64,000 nt of DNA from Streptomyces sp. NBC_01275 (GTDB lineage Bacteria; Actinomycetota; Actinomycetes; Streptomycetales; Streptomycetaceae). The DNA lies in NCBI RefSeq assembly GCF_026340655.1, contig NZ_JAPEOZ010000001.1, forward strand, positions 124,001 through 188,000, in the 5' to 3' direction. Below are positions 54,421 through 63,815 of the stretch, one piece after another. The stretch's first letter is position 1. Every line of letters starts with the position of its first letter. Both the position numbers and the translations under genes were made by a program. Below the pieces are notes generated by a model that saw only the letters and a program-made list of their open reading frames with translations, had not been told where the DNA came from and did not search any database.

Positions 54421-55520
54421 CCGATCGGCAGGCACAGCAGCAGGCCGAGCGTGACCCAGGTGTAGGCGTTGCTCCCCAGGAAGCCGTCGACGCCGGACGC
54501 ATCGTCGAACCACAGCCACACCACGCTGGTGCACAGCACCGCGTACAGGGCGCCCGCGAGCCGTGGGCACCCGGCGCGGATCAGCACGGCGAAGGACGGC
54601 AGCAGCCAGACCAGGTGGTGGACCCAGGTGACGGGGCTGACCAGACACGCGGTGAGGCCGGTGAGGGCGAAGGCCGCCGGCCAGTCCCCCACGGCCACCG
54701 CCCGCCGGGCCCGCCACGCCCAGCCGCACAGCACCAGCACGACCAGCACCGCCCACACGGCCCGGCTCTCCACGCCCAGCCGGGCCAGGACGCCCTGGAG
54801 CGACTGGTTGGAGACGTAGTCGAGACGGCCCACCCGGGTCGTGTCCCACATCGCCCGCGTCCAGTAGAAGCGGGACGCGTCCGGGGCGACCAGGGCCGCC
54901 AGCCCCGTCGCGGAGACGGCGACGGCCGTGGCGAGAGCGGCCGCGCGCGGCCGGCGGGCGAGCAGCAGCAGGCCGATGAAGAGCGCGGGCGTCAGCTTGA
55001 CCGCCGCCGCGAGCCCGATGCCGACCCCGGCCCAGCGGCTCCGCCCGGTCGTCAGGAGCCAGGCGTCGGTCAGGACGAGGGCCAGCAGCAGCAGATTCAC
55101 CTGCCCGAAGCTGAACGTGTCCCGCAACGGCTCGAACAGCGCCAGCACACAGGCGGCGAGGGCGACGCCGTACCAGCCGTGTCGCCGCCAGCCCGGCCCG
55201 ATCAGCACCCGGACGACGACGGCGAGGGCCGTCAGATTGAGCAGCAGGGCGACGACGATCGCCGTGCGCAGCCCCACCAGCGCCATCGGCAGCATCGCGA
55301 CGGCCGCGAACGGCGGATAGGTGAAGCCGTACGGCGTCCCCGGCACCCGGTAGTCGTAGACGCGGCCGCCGTCATGGATCCAGCTGTTGACGGTGCCGTA
55401 GTAGACGCGCAGGTCGAACCAGTCCCGCAGCAGCGGAACCGTCGCGGTGAAGGCGACGACCACGGCGACGAGCGCGCCGAGCAGCAGCAGCCGGCCACGA
55501 TCCGTGGCGGGACCCCTCAT
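54147..55520 (-). CDS. GT87-type polyprenyl-phosphate mannosyltransferase
   Basis: 457 residues from ATG 55520. About ten membrane helices, with the catalytic Asp region in the first outer loop (PLLRDWFDLRVYYGTVNSW) and the family-typical TYPPFAAVAMLPMAL and FGQVNLLLLALVLTDAWLL. Such GT-C enzymes add alpha-1,2-mannose from polyprenyl-phosphate-mannose in actinomycete lipoglycans. The enzyme proper ends near LCLPIGQLPVGERKMSR; the last 80 residues (Pro, Ser, Gly and Arg rich) are coded antisense to the carboxypeptidase gene. Loss of an earlier stop is the simplest reading. Its ATG overlaps the end of the MptB-like gene (ATGA). Confidence 0.85.
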   Translation of the reverse strand: MRGPATDRGRLLLLGALVAVVVAFTATVPLLRDWFDLRVYYGTVNSWIHDGGRVYDYRVPGTPYGFTYPPFAAVAMLPMALVGLRTAIVVALLLNLTALAVVVRVLIGPGWRRHGWYGVALAACVLALFEPLRDTFSFGQVNLLLLALVLTDAWLLTTGRSRWAGVGIGLAAAVKLTPALFIGLLLLARRPRAAALATAVAVSATGLAALVAPDASRFYWTRAMWDTTRVGRLDYVSNQSLQGVLARLGVESRAVWAVLVVLVLCGWAWRARRAVAVGDWPAAFALTGLTACLVSPVTWVHHLVWLLPSFAVLIRAGCPRLAGALYAVLCTSVVWLWFDDASGVDGFLGSNAYTWVTLGLLLCLPIGQLPVGERKMSRSASATTAPPSSAAPAIAAACDQPGPSSTAGAGAAMRTASGPEPGPGPGRGRTRSPSSEPTGSTRPSASNPQSSSSRASS

Positions 55521-56914
55521 GCCGTACGTCCCAGTGCGGCCGGGACCCGGGCGCCGAGGCGGGCCTGCCACAGGACGACCACGGCGAGTGCGCCGCCGGA
55601 GCAGGCCAGGACCAGTTGGTCCAGGTCGGCCGGGCCGCCGTCGGGCAGGACGCCGAGGGCGAGGACTCCGGCCACGGCCGCCATCCGGCGCCGTACCGAG
55701 GTGTTGGGCGCGGCGGCGGCGATCAGGAAGAGTCCCCACAACGCGTACCAGGGGCGGATCGCGGGGCCGAACGCGGCCACCGTGGCGAGACTCAGGCCGA
55801 GCGCGTACACCGGGCGGGGACGCAGCCGCCACCAGATGGCGACCAGGGTCACGGCGGTGAGCGCGAGACCGAGGGCGTGCCAGGCGGGGACGGCCAGCGG
55901 GGCCAGATCGCTGCCGAGGCGCCCCAGCAGGGCGCCGGTGGCCCGGCCGAGGAGGCTGGTGAGGGCCCAGTTCTGTGCGGAGACGGGGGTGTCCAGGGCG
56001 GCTATCCAGCCGTATCCCGTGCCCGCGACGGCGGTCGCGAGGACCGTGGTGACGGCGGAGGCGGTCACGGTCGTCAGGGCCGCCGGGAGCGGGCGGCGGC
56101 CCGCGCGCAGTTGGAGCACCACGATCGCGGCGAGGCCGAGCGCGGCGGGCGCCTTGACCAGGGCGGCGAGGGTGACCAGGACGGCGGCCGTCACCGGGCG
56201 GCCGCCGAGTGCGGCGACCAGACCGACGCCGAGCAGGCCCAGCATGATCGCGTCGTTGTGGGCGCCCGCCACCAGGTGCAGCAGCACCAGCGGGTTGAGG
56301 GCGCCCAGCCACAGCGCGGCGGCCGGGTCCGCGCCGCTGTGCCGGGCGATGCGGGGCAGGGCGGCCGCCATCAGGGCCACCCCGCACAGGGCGACCAGCC
56401 GCATCCCCAGCAGCCCGGCGGGCAGTTCGCCGTGGGTCAGTCCGGACAGGGCGGAGGCGACGGCCAGGAAGACCGGTCCGTAGGGCGCGCCCGTGTGCTG
56501 CCACAGGGGCGGGACCTCGTCGGCCAGCGGGCCGCCGAGCTGGGCCGGGCCGTGCGTGTAGACGTCGATGTGCGCGTCCACCATCGCGCCCTGCGCCAGA
56601 TAGCTGTAGACGTCCCGGCTGAACAGCGGGGGCGCGATCAGCAGCGGGGCCGCCCAGACGGCGAGGACCAGGACCAGGGCGCGCGGGCTCGGCGGGGCCG
56701 CGCCGCGTACCAGCCGGCCGAGGAGCACCCAGGCGGCGGTCAGCAGCACCAGTCCGAAGTACACCCCGACCAGGCCGAGCACGGCGTGCGCGGAGGAGGG
56801 GGCCAGCAGCTCCCGGGCGGGCAGCGCGCCCGCGCTCTCGCCGCCCAGCGCGAGACAGGCCGTGCCGGCCAGGCCCAGGACCTGACAGCGGCGGAGATCG
56901 ACGGGGAAAGCCAT
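55517..56914 (-). CDS. MptB-like alpha-1,6-mannosyltransferase (GT-C)
   Basis: 465 residues from ATG 56914 with ACGGAG upstream. A polytopic membrane enzyme of the polyprenol-phosphomannose-dependent alpha-1,6-mannosyltransferase family: the catalytic loop PPLFSRDVYSYLAQGAMVDA has Asp-x-Tyr as in MptA/MptB, followed by GAPYGPVFLAVASALSG and GAHNDAIMLGLLGVGL. It would elongate the mannan core of lipomannan-like glycolipids on the outside of the membrane. Translationally coupled with the downstream GT87 enzyme. Streptomyces do not make mycobacterial LAM, so the product here is uncertain. Confidence 0.9.
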   Translation of the reverse strand: MAFPVDLRRCQVLGLAGTACLALGGESAGALPARELLAPSSAHAVLGLVGVYFGLVLLTAAWVLLGRLVRGAAPPSPRALVLVLAVWAAPLLIAPPLFSRDVYSYLAQGAMVDAHIDVYTHGPAQLGGPLADEVPPLWQHTGAPYGPVFLAVASALSGLTHGELPAGLLGMRLVALCGVALMAAALPRIARHSGADPAAALWLGALNPLVLLHLVAGAHNDAIMLGLLGVGLVAALGGRPVTAAVLVTLAALVKAPAALGLAAIVVLQLRAGRRPLPAALTTVTASAVTTVLATAVAGTGYGWIAALDTPVSAQNWALTSLLGRATGALLGRLGSDLAPLAVPAWHALGLALTAVTLVAIWWRLRPRPVYALGLSLATVAAFGPAIRPWYALWGLFLIAAAAPNTSVRRRMAAVAGVLALGVLPDGGPADLDQLVLACSGGALAVVVLWQARLGARVPAALGRTA

Positions 56915-57040
56915 GGCCAACACTCCGTCAGCGTGTCAACGCCGGGTGGCCGGAACACGACGTGCCGCCCTCCGCCCGGCGGCCTGCGCATGACAGCCGT
57001 GTGAGCGGGCCCGGGCGGGGCCGAGCGGACCGGGCCGGGG

Positions 57041-58372
57041 TCAGTGGAAGCGGGAGCTGCGCACCGGTCCCGACGACTTCACCCGGGTCCGGTCGCCCTG
57101 CAGCCAGGTGCCGCGCACGGCCGTGACGAAGTCCGTGAGCCGTTCGACGGGATCCGTGGGCGTGTCGCCGTCGCCGGCGTCGGGGGTCGGGTCGGCGGCC
57201 ACGATGTCGGCGGCGATCTCCGCCTCCGGCCGGTCGTCGGCCCCGCCGCGTTCCAGGCCGCCGTCGGCGCTCTGCCGCAGTGCCTCGCCCCAGGGCGCGG
57301 TCGCCGCCTGGTGCAGCAACGTGACGCTGTCGGGGGTGACGGCCGGCGTGTCCGTCCAGCTGCTCGCGTGCTCGTGGAGCACCTGTCCCGGCGCCCTGTT
57401 GAGCAGCTGCCCGAGGATCACGGGGCCCTCACCGGCCCGGAGCGTCTCGTTGAGGTCGTAGGCGAGGACGACGGTGTCCTCCCGCCCCGGAGCGAAGGGC
57501 TCGGCCGGGAGGTCCAGCACCTCGGCCGCGGCCAGGCCCAGGATGCGGCTGTCGCGGTCCGGCAGCAGGGAGACCGAGCGCGGCCGCACCTCGGCGGCGG
57601 CGAGCACGGCCTTCAGTCGCAGCAGACCCTGCAGGCAGGTGTCGGGGCTGTCCTGGAGATACGCGTACCGGCCGGTCATCCCCGCGTCGAAGCCGTACGG
57701 GGACAGCGTGCCGAGCACGGCGCCGCCCAGGACGTATTGCCAGCCCCGCAGGTCGGAGGCGTCCAGCGGGGCGGCCTCCGCGGCGCTCGCGGCCCGCTCC
57801 AGGACGCGGTTCTGCCGTTCCCGGGCGGGCCGCCACAGGTCCTCCTGCGGGTCGGGCAGCAGGGCGTGCTGACGGCGGGCCAGGGCCAGGTCGCCCGCCA
57901 GGACGGCGTTGAAGACCAGCAGATAGCGGTCGGGCCAGTCCGCGAAGTCGGCCTCGTGCGCGGACAGCACGTCGGCGGCCTCGCGATGCCGCTCCTCGTC
58001 CTCGTACGCCGAGACCAGCTCCCGCAGCGCCTGCAACGAGCCCGGCGCCCGGCGCAGCGCCTCGCGCAGGGCCGGTATCGCGAGGTAGGAGACGCCGCGC
58101 TCCACGCACGCGTACCCGAAGTCGTACAGCTTCTGCGCCCGCTCGGGCTGCTCGGCCAGCGCGGCGGCGGCCTGCTGGAGGTCGTCGAACCCGGACGCCC
58201 CGGCGGCCCGGGCGACCACGAGGGCGACCTCGCCGAGGGACTGCGCCGGCTGCGCGTCGGCTGCGGCCCGCAGCTGACGCAGGGCGCCCTGGACGTCGCC
58301 TTCGTCGAGGCGCTCCCAGGCCTTGAGCAGTGCGGGGGACTTGGGGCGACGGCGATTCCTGCGGGAGAACAT
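57041..58372 (-). CDS. TPR-repeat protein of unknown function
   Basis: 443 residues from ATG 58372 (GAGAGG upstream). No signal or membrane segment. The N-terminal half consists of helical repeats: ALLKAWERLDEGDVQGALRQ, RAQKLYDFGYACVERGVSYL, AIPALREALRRAPGSLQALR, ELVSAYEDEERHREAADVLS, the consensus A/L/G pattern of tetratricopeptide repeats. The C-terminal part (GREDTVVLAYDLNETLRAGE, VILGQLLNRAPGQVLHEHAS) is a mixed alpha/beta domain found in Streptomyces and of unknown activity. Single gene, flanked by tandem repeats upstream. Confidence 0.8.
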   Translation of the reverse strand: MFSRRNRRRPKSPALLKAWERLDEGDVQGALRQLRAAADAQPAQSLGEVALVVARAAGASGFDDLQQAAAALAEQPERAQKLYDFGYACVERGVSYLAIPALREALRRAPGSLQALRELVSAYEDEERHREAADVLSAHEADFADWPDRYLLVFNAVLAGDLALARRQHALLPDPQEDLWRPARERQNRVLERAASAAEAAPLDASDLRGWQYVLGGAVLGTLSPYGFDAGMTGRYAYLQDSPDTCLQGLLRLKAVLAAAEVRPRSVSLLPDRDSRILGLAAAEVLDLPAEPFAPGREDTVVLAYDLNETLRAGEGPVILGQLLNRAPGQVLHEHASSWTDTPAVTPDSVTLLHQAATAPWGEALRQSADGGLERGGADDRPEAEIAADIVAADPTPDAGDGDTPTDPVERLTDFVTAVRGTWLQGDRTRVKSSGPVRSSRFH

Positions 58373-58427
58373 GCGGAGGATCCTCTCCGGTGACCGGGGC
58401 GAGCCTCAACTGCATTTATTCATCGCG

Positions 58428-58492
58428 TTCATTCACGTCATTCGTTCACGTCATTCGTTCACTGCTTTTGTTCACTGCGTCTGTCCACCGCA
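58428..58492. repeat. Five-unit 13-bp tandem repeat
   Basis: Consecutive 13-mers TTCATTCACGTCA, TTCGTTCACGTCA, TTCGTTCACTGCT, TTTGTTCACTGCG, TCTGTCCACCGCA run without gaps between the TPR gene start (58372) and the glutaminase end (58515). Degeneration increases to the right. Period 13 is constant, so it is not merely a codon repeat. Confidence 0.9.
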
Positions 58493-58514
58493 CCTGTGCA
58501 CCCCGGGGGAGGGC

Positions 58515-59444
58515 TCAGAACACCGACAGGCCGGTCAGGGTGGTGAAGCGGTCGAGGGCGGCGACCCCGGCCACCGAGTTGCCTCGTTCGTCCAGGCCCG
58601 GGCTCCACACGCACAGCGTGCAGCGGCCCGGTACGACGGCGACGATGCCCCCGCCGACTCCGCTCTTGCCGGGCAGGCCGACCCGGTAGGCGAAGTCGCC
58701 GGCCGCGTCGTAGGTGCCGCAGGTCAGCATCACCGCGTTCACCTGCTTGGCCTGGCTGCGGGTGAGCAGCCGGGCGCCGTCGGCGCGGATGCCGTGCCGG
58801 GCCAGGAAACCGGTGGCCAGGGCGAGGTCGGCGCAGGACGCGGTGAGCGAGCACTGCCGGAAGTACTGGTCGAGGAGGACCGGCACCTCGTTGTCGATGT
58901 TGCCGTAGGAGGCCATGAAGTGGGCGAGCGCGGCGTTGCGGTCGCCGTGCGCGGACTCGGAGGCGGCGACCTCCTCGTCGAAGCCGAGGGCGGGGTTGCC
59001 GCTCTCGGCGCGCAGAAAGGCCAGCAGTTCACCGGCCGCGTCCCCGGTACGGGTGTGCAGACGGTCGGTGACGACCAGGGCGCCCGCGTTGATGAAGGGA
59101 TTGCGCGGGATGCCGTTCTCGTACTCCAGCTGGATCAGGGAGTTGAAGGGGTTGCCCGAGGGTTCGCGGCCCACGTGCTCCCAGAGTTCGTCGCCCTCGC
59201 GGGCCAGGTCGAGGGCGAGGGTGAAGACCTTGGTGAGGGACTGCGTGGAGAACGGCTCCCGCCAGTCCCCCACCCCGTACACCGTGCCGTCCAGCTCCGC
59301 GACGGCCATGCCGAAGCGGCGCGGATCGCAGGCGGCGAGCGCCGGTATGTAGTCGGCGGGGCGGCCGCGACCGGGGGTGCGCTCCATCTCCTCGGCGATG
59401 CGCTCCAGGACCGGCTGGAAGGTGAGGGACGACGTCGTTGTCAT
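58515..59444 (-). CDS. glsA: Glutaminase A
   Basis: 309 residues, ATG 59444. Hydrolyses glutamine to glutamate and ammonia. Ser-x-x-Lys of the serine-dependent beta-lactamase-like glutaminase fold in EPFSTQSLTKVFTLALDL (Ser69, Lys72), then GNPFNSLIQLEYENGIPRNP, NAGALVVTD and YGNIDNEVPVLLDQYF, and GLPGKSGVGGGIVAVVPG. Length is normal for the bacterial enzyme. It lies downstream of an aspartase gene in the same direction with a 79-bp gap, within an amide-catabolism group. Confidence 0.95.
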   Translation of the reverse strand: MTTTSSLTFQPVLERIAEEMERTPGRGRPADYIPALAACDPRRFGMAVAELDGTVYGVGDWREPFSTQSLTKVFTLALDLAREGDELWEHVGREPSGNPFNSLIQLEYENGIPRNPFINAGALVVTDRLHTRTGDAAGELLAFLRAESGNPALGFDEEVAASESAHGDRNAALAHFMASYGNIDNEVPVLLDQYFRQCSLTASCADLALATGFLARHGIRADGARLLTRSQAKQVNAVMLTCGTYDAAGDFAYRVGLPGKSGVGGGIVAVVPGRCTLCVWSPGLDERGNSVAGVAALDRFTTLTGLSVF

Positions 59445-59523
59445 GATCACTATTGTGCCTCCGCGCCGGTCCTGATGCGTCATCGCAGGTCAGGAGCTTG
59501 CCGTGAGTGGTCGGGCGAGGCGG

Positions 59524-60933
59524 TCAGGCGAGGGGCGCGCCGCTGCCTGCCAGGACCTCGGGGCGCAGCAGCTCGGCGAGTCGCTCGGCGGGCAACAGGC
59601 CCTTCTCCAGGACGAGTTCGGCGACGCCGCGGCCGGTGACGAGGGCCTCCTTGGCGATGTCGGTGGCTGCCGTGTACCCGATGTGCGGGTTGAGGGCGGT
59701 GACCAGGCCGATGGAGTTCTCCACGCTCGCGCGCAGCACCTCGGTGTTGGCGGTGATGCCGTCGACGCAGCGCTCGGCGAGGGTGAGGCAGGCCGCGCGC
59801 AGATGGGTGATGGACTCCGAGAGGGAGTGCAGGATGATCGGCTCGAAGGCGTTGAGCTGGAGCTGTCCGGCCTCGGCGGCCATGGTGATGGTGACGTCGT
59901 TGCCGATCACCTCGAAGGCGACCTGGTTGACGACCTCGGGGATCACCGGGTTGACCTTGCCGGGCATGATCGACGAACCGGCCTGCACCGGCGGCAGGTT
60001 GATCTCGCCGAGACCCGCGCGCGGCCCGGAGGAGAGGAGCCGCAGGTCGTTGCAGCTCTTGGAGAGCTTGACGGCGATCCGCTTGAGCACGCCGGACATC
60101 TGGACGAACGCCCCGCAGTCCTGGGTCGCCTCGACCAGGTTGGCGGCGGTGACCAGCGGCAGACCGGTGATCTCGGCGAGATGGCGGCGGGCGGACTCGG
60201 CGTAGCCGGCGGGCGCGTTGAGCCCGGTGCCGATCGCGGTCGCGCCGAGGTTGATCTCGTGGATGAGCTCCACCGCCTCCGCCAGTCGGCTGCGGTCCTC
60301 GTCGAGCATGACGGCGTACGCCGAGAACTCCTGCCCGAGCGTCATCGGCACCGCGTCCTGGAGCTGTGTACGGCCCATCTTCAGGACGTCACGGAACTCG
60401 ACGGCCTTGCGGGCGAAGGCGTCCTGGAGGACGGCCATGGCCTTGAGCAGCCCGCGCACCGCGAAGACGGTCGCGACCTTGACGGCGGTCGGGTAGACGT
60501 CGTTGGTGGACTGGCCGAGGTTGACGTCCTCGTTGGGGTGCAGGTGGGAGTACTGGCCCTTCTCGTGCCCCAGCAGCTCCAGCGCCCGGTTGGCGACGAC
60601 CTCGTTGGCGTTCATGTTGGTCGAGGTGCCGGCGCCGCCCTGGACGACGTCGACGACGAACTGGTCGTGCAGCTTCCCCTCCCGGATCTCACGGCAGGCG
60701 GCGACGATCGCGGCCGCCTTCTCCGGCGCCAGCAGCCCCAGCTCCTCGTTGGCCCGGGCGGCGGCCTCCTTGACGGCGGCCAGGGCGTCGATGAGGTGCG
60801 GGTAGGCGGAGATCGGCGTTCCGGTGATGGGGAAGTTCTCCGTGGCGCGCAGGGTGTGGACGCCCCAGTACGCGTCGGCGGGAACGTCCCGGTCTCCGAG
60901 CAGATCGTGCTCACTGCGGGTGACGACGGTCAT
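59524..60933 (-). CDS. aspA: Aspartate ammonia-lyase
   Basis: 469 residues, ATG 60933. Fumarase/aspartase superfamily with signature GSSIMPGKVNP, the substrate-binding GGAGTSTNMNANEV and MGRTQLQDAVPMTLGQEF. It turns aspartate into fumarate and ammonia. The other candidate would be class II fumarase, which has a different start (usually SSxMPGKVNPT and GTAVGTG); here GTGLNAPAGYAESA and the 470-residue length favour aspartase. Gene order asparaginase - aspartase - glutaminase suggests a route from asparagine to fumarate. Confidence 0.93.
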   Translation of the reverse strand: MTVVTRSEHDLLGDRDVPADAYWGVHTLRATENFPITGTPISAYPHLIDALAAVKEAAARANEELGLLAPEKAAAIVAACREIREGKLHDQFVVDVVQGGAGTSTNMNANEVVANRALELLGHEKGQYSHLHPNEDVNLGQSTNDVYPTAVKVATVFAVRGLLKAMAVLQDAFARKAVEFRDVLKMGRTQLQDAVPMTLGQEFSAYAVMLDEDRSRLAEAVELIHEINLGATAIGTGLNAPAGYAESARRHLAEITGLPLVTAANLVEATQDCGAFVQMSGVLKRIAVKLSKSCNDLRLLSSGPRAGLGEINLPPVQAGSSIMPGKVNPVIPEVVNQVAFEVIGNDVTITMAAEAGQLQLNAFEPIILHSLSESITHLRAACLTLAERCVDGITANTEVLRASVENSIGLVTALNPHIGYTAATDIAKEALVTGRGVAELVLEKGLLPAERLAELLRPEVLAGSGAPLA

Positions 60934-61000
60934 GGCGGTTCGGGTCCTCTTTCTGAGGGTGCGGGTCAGGAGTCGCTGAGGGTGCGGGCGAGGAGTCGGC

Positions 61001-61035
61001 GACGAGGGACGAGGGACGAGGGACGAGGGACGAGG
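61001..61035. repeat. Five tandem copies of a 7-bp unit
   Basis: GACGAGG repeated five times exactly, followed by GACGACGAGGG. It lies in the 379-bp spacer between asparaginase and aspartase, which otherwise has no gene. Copy number is likely to vary between strains. Confidence 0.9.
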
Positions 61036-61045
61036 GACGACGAGG

Positions 61046-61095
61046 GTGACCGGCCCGGCGGTCGAGGGTGACGACCGCCGAACCGATCGGTCACC
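61046..61095. terminator. Nested inverted repeat between asparaginase and aspartase
   Basis: Outer arms GGTGACCG (61046-61053) and CGGTCACC (61088-61095); inner arms CGGCGGTC (61056-61063) and GACCGCCG (61073-61080). A two-storey hairpin could form in either transcript, in a position to attenuate read-through from asparaginase to aspartase. The rest of 60934-61312 contains only this, the 7-bp repeat and a GC-rich filler. Confidence 0.6.
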
Positions 61096-61312
61096 GGGCC
61101 GGAGGGTGTCCGGGCCGGTGGTTCGGGGGGCGAGGGCCTGCCGGGGTCGGCCCGGCGAGCGACCGATCCCGGGGCGCCGGCCGTGTCCGGCCCGCGCGTC
61201 GGTCGGCTCATCGCCCGGTGCGAGGCCCTGGCCGAGCGGTGGGCCGACGACAGCCGCCCGAGCCGGTGGCCCGGCAGGCGTCGCCGTACGGCGCCCGCGC
61301 CCGTCGGTCACG

Positions 61313-62332
61313 TCAGGCGCAGGCCCGTACCGTCACCGGGTCCAGGGCGCGGGCCGGGCGGATCGAGCCGACCGGTTCGCCGCCGCCGAGGAGCGGTTCG
61401 CCGGCGAAGTCGGCGAGGAGGGCTGGGTCGACGCCTGCTCGGGCGAGGGCGGCCGCTGTCACCGGGACGCGGGCCCGGTTCGCGCCGTCGGAGATCTTGA
61501 CGGCGACGGCGCGGCCGTCGGGGAGGGCCGCCACCTCCACGCCCTCGAACCCGTCCTTGGCCAGGAGGCCGGGGACGGCCCGCATCAGGGCGGCCACGTC
61601 CCGGCCTGCGCCCGAGGCCATCTCGGCGTGGTCGCGCATGGCGTCCGCGACCCGGGCCTCCGGGGTGCCCGGGGCCGCTGTGGTGATCCGGGCCGCGGCC
61701 CGGGCGAGGCCGTGCAGGGAGACGGAGAAGAGCGGGGCGCCGCACCCGTCGACGGTGACCGCCGCGATCCGCTGCCCGGTGAGGTCCTCGACGATCTCGG
61801 CGATCGCCTGCTGGAGCGGGTGCTCCGGGTCGAGGTAGCCGTCGAGGGACCAGCCGTTGAGCGTGCAGGTGTACAGCATGGCCGCGTGCTTGCCCGAGCA
61901 GTTCTGGGCCGGCCGGGAGGGCGCGCGGCCCTCGCGTATCCACGCGTCGCGGACCTCCGGGCCGTACGGCAGGTCCGGCACGTTGCGCAGGTCGTCCTCC
62001 GTGACGCCCGCCAGCTCGAGGATCCGCCGGGTTCCGGCGAGGTGGCGTTCCTCGCCGGAGTGGCTGGCGGCGGCGAGCGAGAGCAGCTCGCCGTCGAGCG
62101 GGAGCCCGGCCCGCAGCATGGCGACGGCCTGGACGGGCTTGAGCGCCGAGCGCGGGTAGAAGGCGGCCTCGATGTCGCCGAGCTGGAGCGCGACCTGGCC
62201 GTCCGCGCCGAGGACGACGACGGAGCCGTAGTGGACGCCCTCGGTCACCCCGCCGCGGACGAGGTGGGCGACGGGCGCGTGGAGGGGTTCGCGGATCGCG
62301 GGGGCGTCGGCGAGGGAACTGCTGTACATCAC
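61313..62332 (-). CDS. L-asparaginase of the Rhizobium (ReAII/AnsA) type
   Basis: 339 residues from GTG/ATG at 62332. All hallmark residues of the plant-independent, beta-lactamase-like asparaginase family are in place: Ser62 and Lys65 in PRSALKPVQA, Ser90/Ser92 in AASHSGEER, Cys145 and Lys148 in QNCSGKHAAM, Asp195 and Cys197 in TVDGCGAPL. In the R. etli enzymes these form the Ser-Lys tandem and a zinc site (numbering offset by about ten). No signal peptide, so cytoplasmic; it would deamidate imported asparagine. It lies 43 bp downstream of the permease. Confidence 0.9.
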   Translation of the reverse strand: MMYSSSLADAPAIREPLHAPVAHLVRGGVTEGVHYGSVVVLGADGQVALQLGDIEAAFYPRSALKPVQAVAMLRAGLPLDGELLSLAAASHSGEERHLAGTRRILELAGVTEDDLRNVPDLPYGPEVRDAWIREGRAPSRPAQNCSGKHAAMLYTCTLNGWSLDGYLDPEHPLQQAIAEIVEDLTGQRIAAVTVDGCGAPLFSVSLHGLARAAARITTAAPGTPEARVADAMRDHAEMASGAGRDVAALMRAVPGLLAKDGFEGVEVAALPDGRAVAVKISDGANRARVPVTAAALARAGVDPALLADFAGEPLLGGGEPVGSIRPARALDPVTVRACA

Positions 62333-62375
62333 ACTGCCTGGATCTTCGGTGAGGTGTCGGGGGCCGGCGCCGGGG

Positions 62376-63815
62376 TCACGCGTCGGCCTTGGATGCGGTG
62401 CGCGCGCGGTTGCGGCGGATGGCGTACCAGCCTCCGACCAGCGCAGCGACGATCAGCGGCAGGCACAGCACTGTGGTGCGTCCGGCGCCGCCGTCGGCGT
62501 ACATGAGGACCAGGACCGAGGCGAGGAAGAACAGCGTCACGAGTTCGGTCCAGGGGGAGCCCGGGAGCTGGTAGCTCGGGCGGGTCAGCTCGCCCTTCTG
62601 GGTCTTCTGCCAGAAGAGGAGGTGACAGATCATGATCATGCCCCAGGTGGAGAGGATGCCGATCGCCGCGAAGTTCAGGACGATCTCGAAGGCGTCCGCC
62701 GGGACGACGAAGTTGAGGCCGACGCCCAGGACACAGATACCGCTCGTGAGCAGAATGCCGCCGTACGGGACCTGGCTGCGGCTCATCACGCCGGTGAACT
62801 TCGGGGCGGAGCCGGACATCGCCATGGAGCGCAGGATGCGGCCGGTGGAGTACAGGCCGGAGTTCAGGGACGACATGGCCGCGGTGAGCACGACCAGGTT
62901 CATCACGCCGCCGGCCGCCGGGATGCCGATGTTGGACAGGACCGTCACGAAGGGGCTCTCGCCGGACGTGTACTTGTTCCACGGCAGCAGCATCGACAGC
63001 AGGACGACCGAGCCGACGTAGAACAGGCCGACGCGCCACATGATCGAGTTGATCGCCTTCGGCATGATCTTCTCGGGGTTCTGCGTCTCGCCCGCGGCGA
63101 CGCCGACCAGTTCGACCGACGCGTAGGCGAAGACGACGCCCTGGATGATCAGCAGCATGGGCAGCAGGCCGTTGGGGAAGACGCCGCCGTTGTCGGTGAT
63201 CAGGGACGGGCCGGGGGTGGCGCCGTCGACGGGGTGCTGGGTGACCAGCAGGAAGATGCCGATACACATGAAGATCACCAGCGCGCTGACCTTCACGATG
63301 GCGAACCAGAACTCCAGTTCGCCGAAGATCTTCACCGAGATCAGGTTCACGGTGAGGACCACGGCCAGGGCGATCAGCGCGATCACCCACTGGGGTATGT
63401 CGGAGAACATGCCCCAGTAGTGGGTGTAGGTGGCCACCGCGGTGATGTCGGCGATGCCGGTGGTGGCCCAGTTCAGGAAGTACATCCAGCCGGCCGTGTA
63501 CGCGCCCTTCTCGCCCAGGAACTCGCGGGCGTACGACACGAAGGCCCCGGAGGACGGGCGGTACAGGACGAGTTCGCCGAGGGCGCGCACGACCAGGAAG
63601 GCGAAGATCCCGCAGACCGCGTAGGCGATGAAGAGGGAAGGTCCTGCGTCGGCCAGGCGGCCGCCGGCGCCGAGGAAGAGGCCGGTGCCGATGGCGCCGC
63701 CGATGGCGATCATGTTGACGTGCCGGGACTTCAGCGACTTGCTGTAGCCCTCGTCTCCGGCATCGACGTGACGGGGAGAGGTGCGCGTCTCGTCTTTGAG
63801 GTGCTGGTCGCTCAC
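62376..63815 (-). CDS. Amino-acid permease (AAT/GABA-permease family)
   Basis: 479 residues, 12 membrane segments, GTG 63815. N-terminal [22 protein letters not shown] is the amino-acid/proton symporter signature (family 2.A.3.1), followed by [20 protein letters not shown]. By its place directly before asparaginase and behind an FCD-type regulator it is most likely an asparagine (AnsP-like) permease; a GABA or aromatic amino acid transporter cannot be excluded. Its start overlaps the regulator stop (GTGA), so the two are cotranslated. Confidence 0.9.
   Translation of the reverse strand: MSDQHLKDETRTSPRHVDAGDEGYSKSLKSRHVNMIAIGGAIGTGLFLGAGGRLADAGPSLFIAYAVCGIFAFLVVRALGELVLYRPSSGAFVSYAREFLGEKGAYTAGWMYFLNWATTGIADITAVATYTHYWGMFSDIPQWVIALIALAVVLTVNLISVKIFGELEFWFAIVKVSALVIFMCIGIFLLVTQHPVDGATPGPSLITDNGGVFPNGLLPMLLIIQGVVFAYASVELVGVAAGETQNPEKIMPKAINSIMWRVGLFYVGSVVLLSMLLPWNKYTSGESPFVTVLSNIGIPAAGGVMNLVVLTAAMSSLNSGLYSTGRILRSMAMSGSAPKFTGVMSRSQVPYGGILLTSGICVLGVGLNFVVPADAFEIVLNFAAIGILSTWGMIMICHLLFWQKTQKGELTRPSYQLPGSPWTELVTLFFLASVLVLMYADGGAGRTTVLCLPLIVAALVGGWYAIRRNRARTASKADA

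Noticed and set aside
59524..60933. Class II fumarase instead of aspartase
   Set aside because: Length, N-terminal part and the substrate-loop sequence fit aspartase better, and the neighbours are asparaginase and glutaminase.
61081..61092. A copy of the TetR operator core ACCGATCGGT in the asparaginase-aspartase gap
   Set aside because: Only the 10-bp core matches, the flanking AAA/TTT are missing, and the bases are part of a GC-rich nested hairpin.
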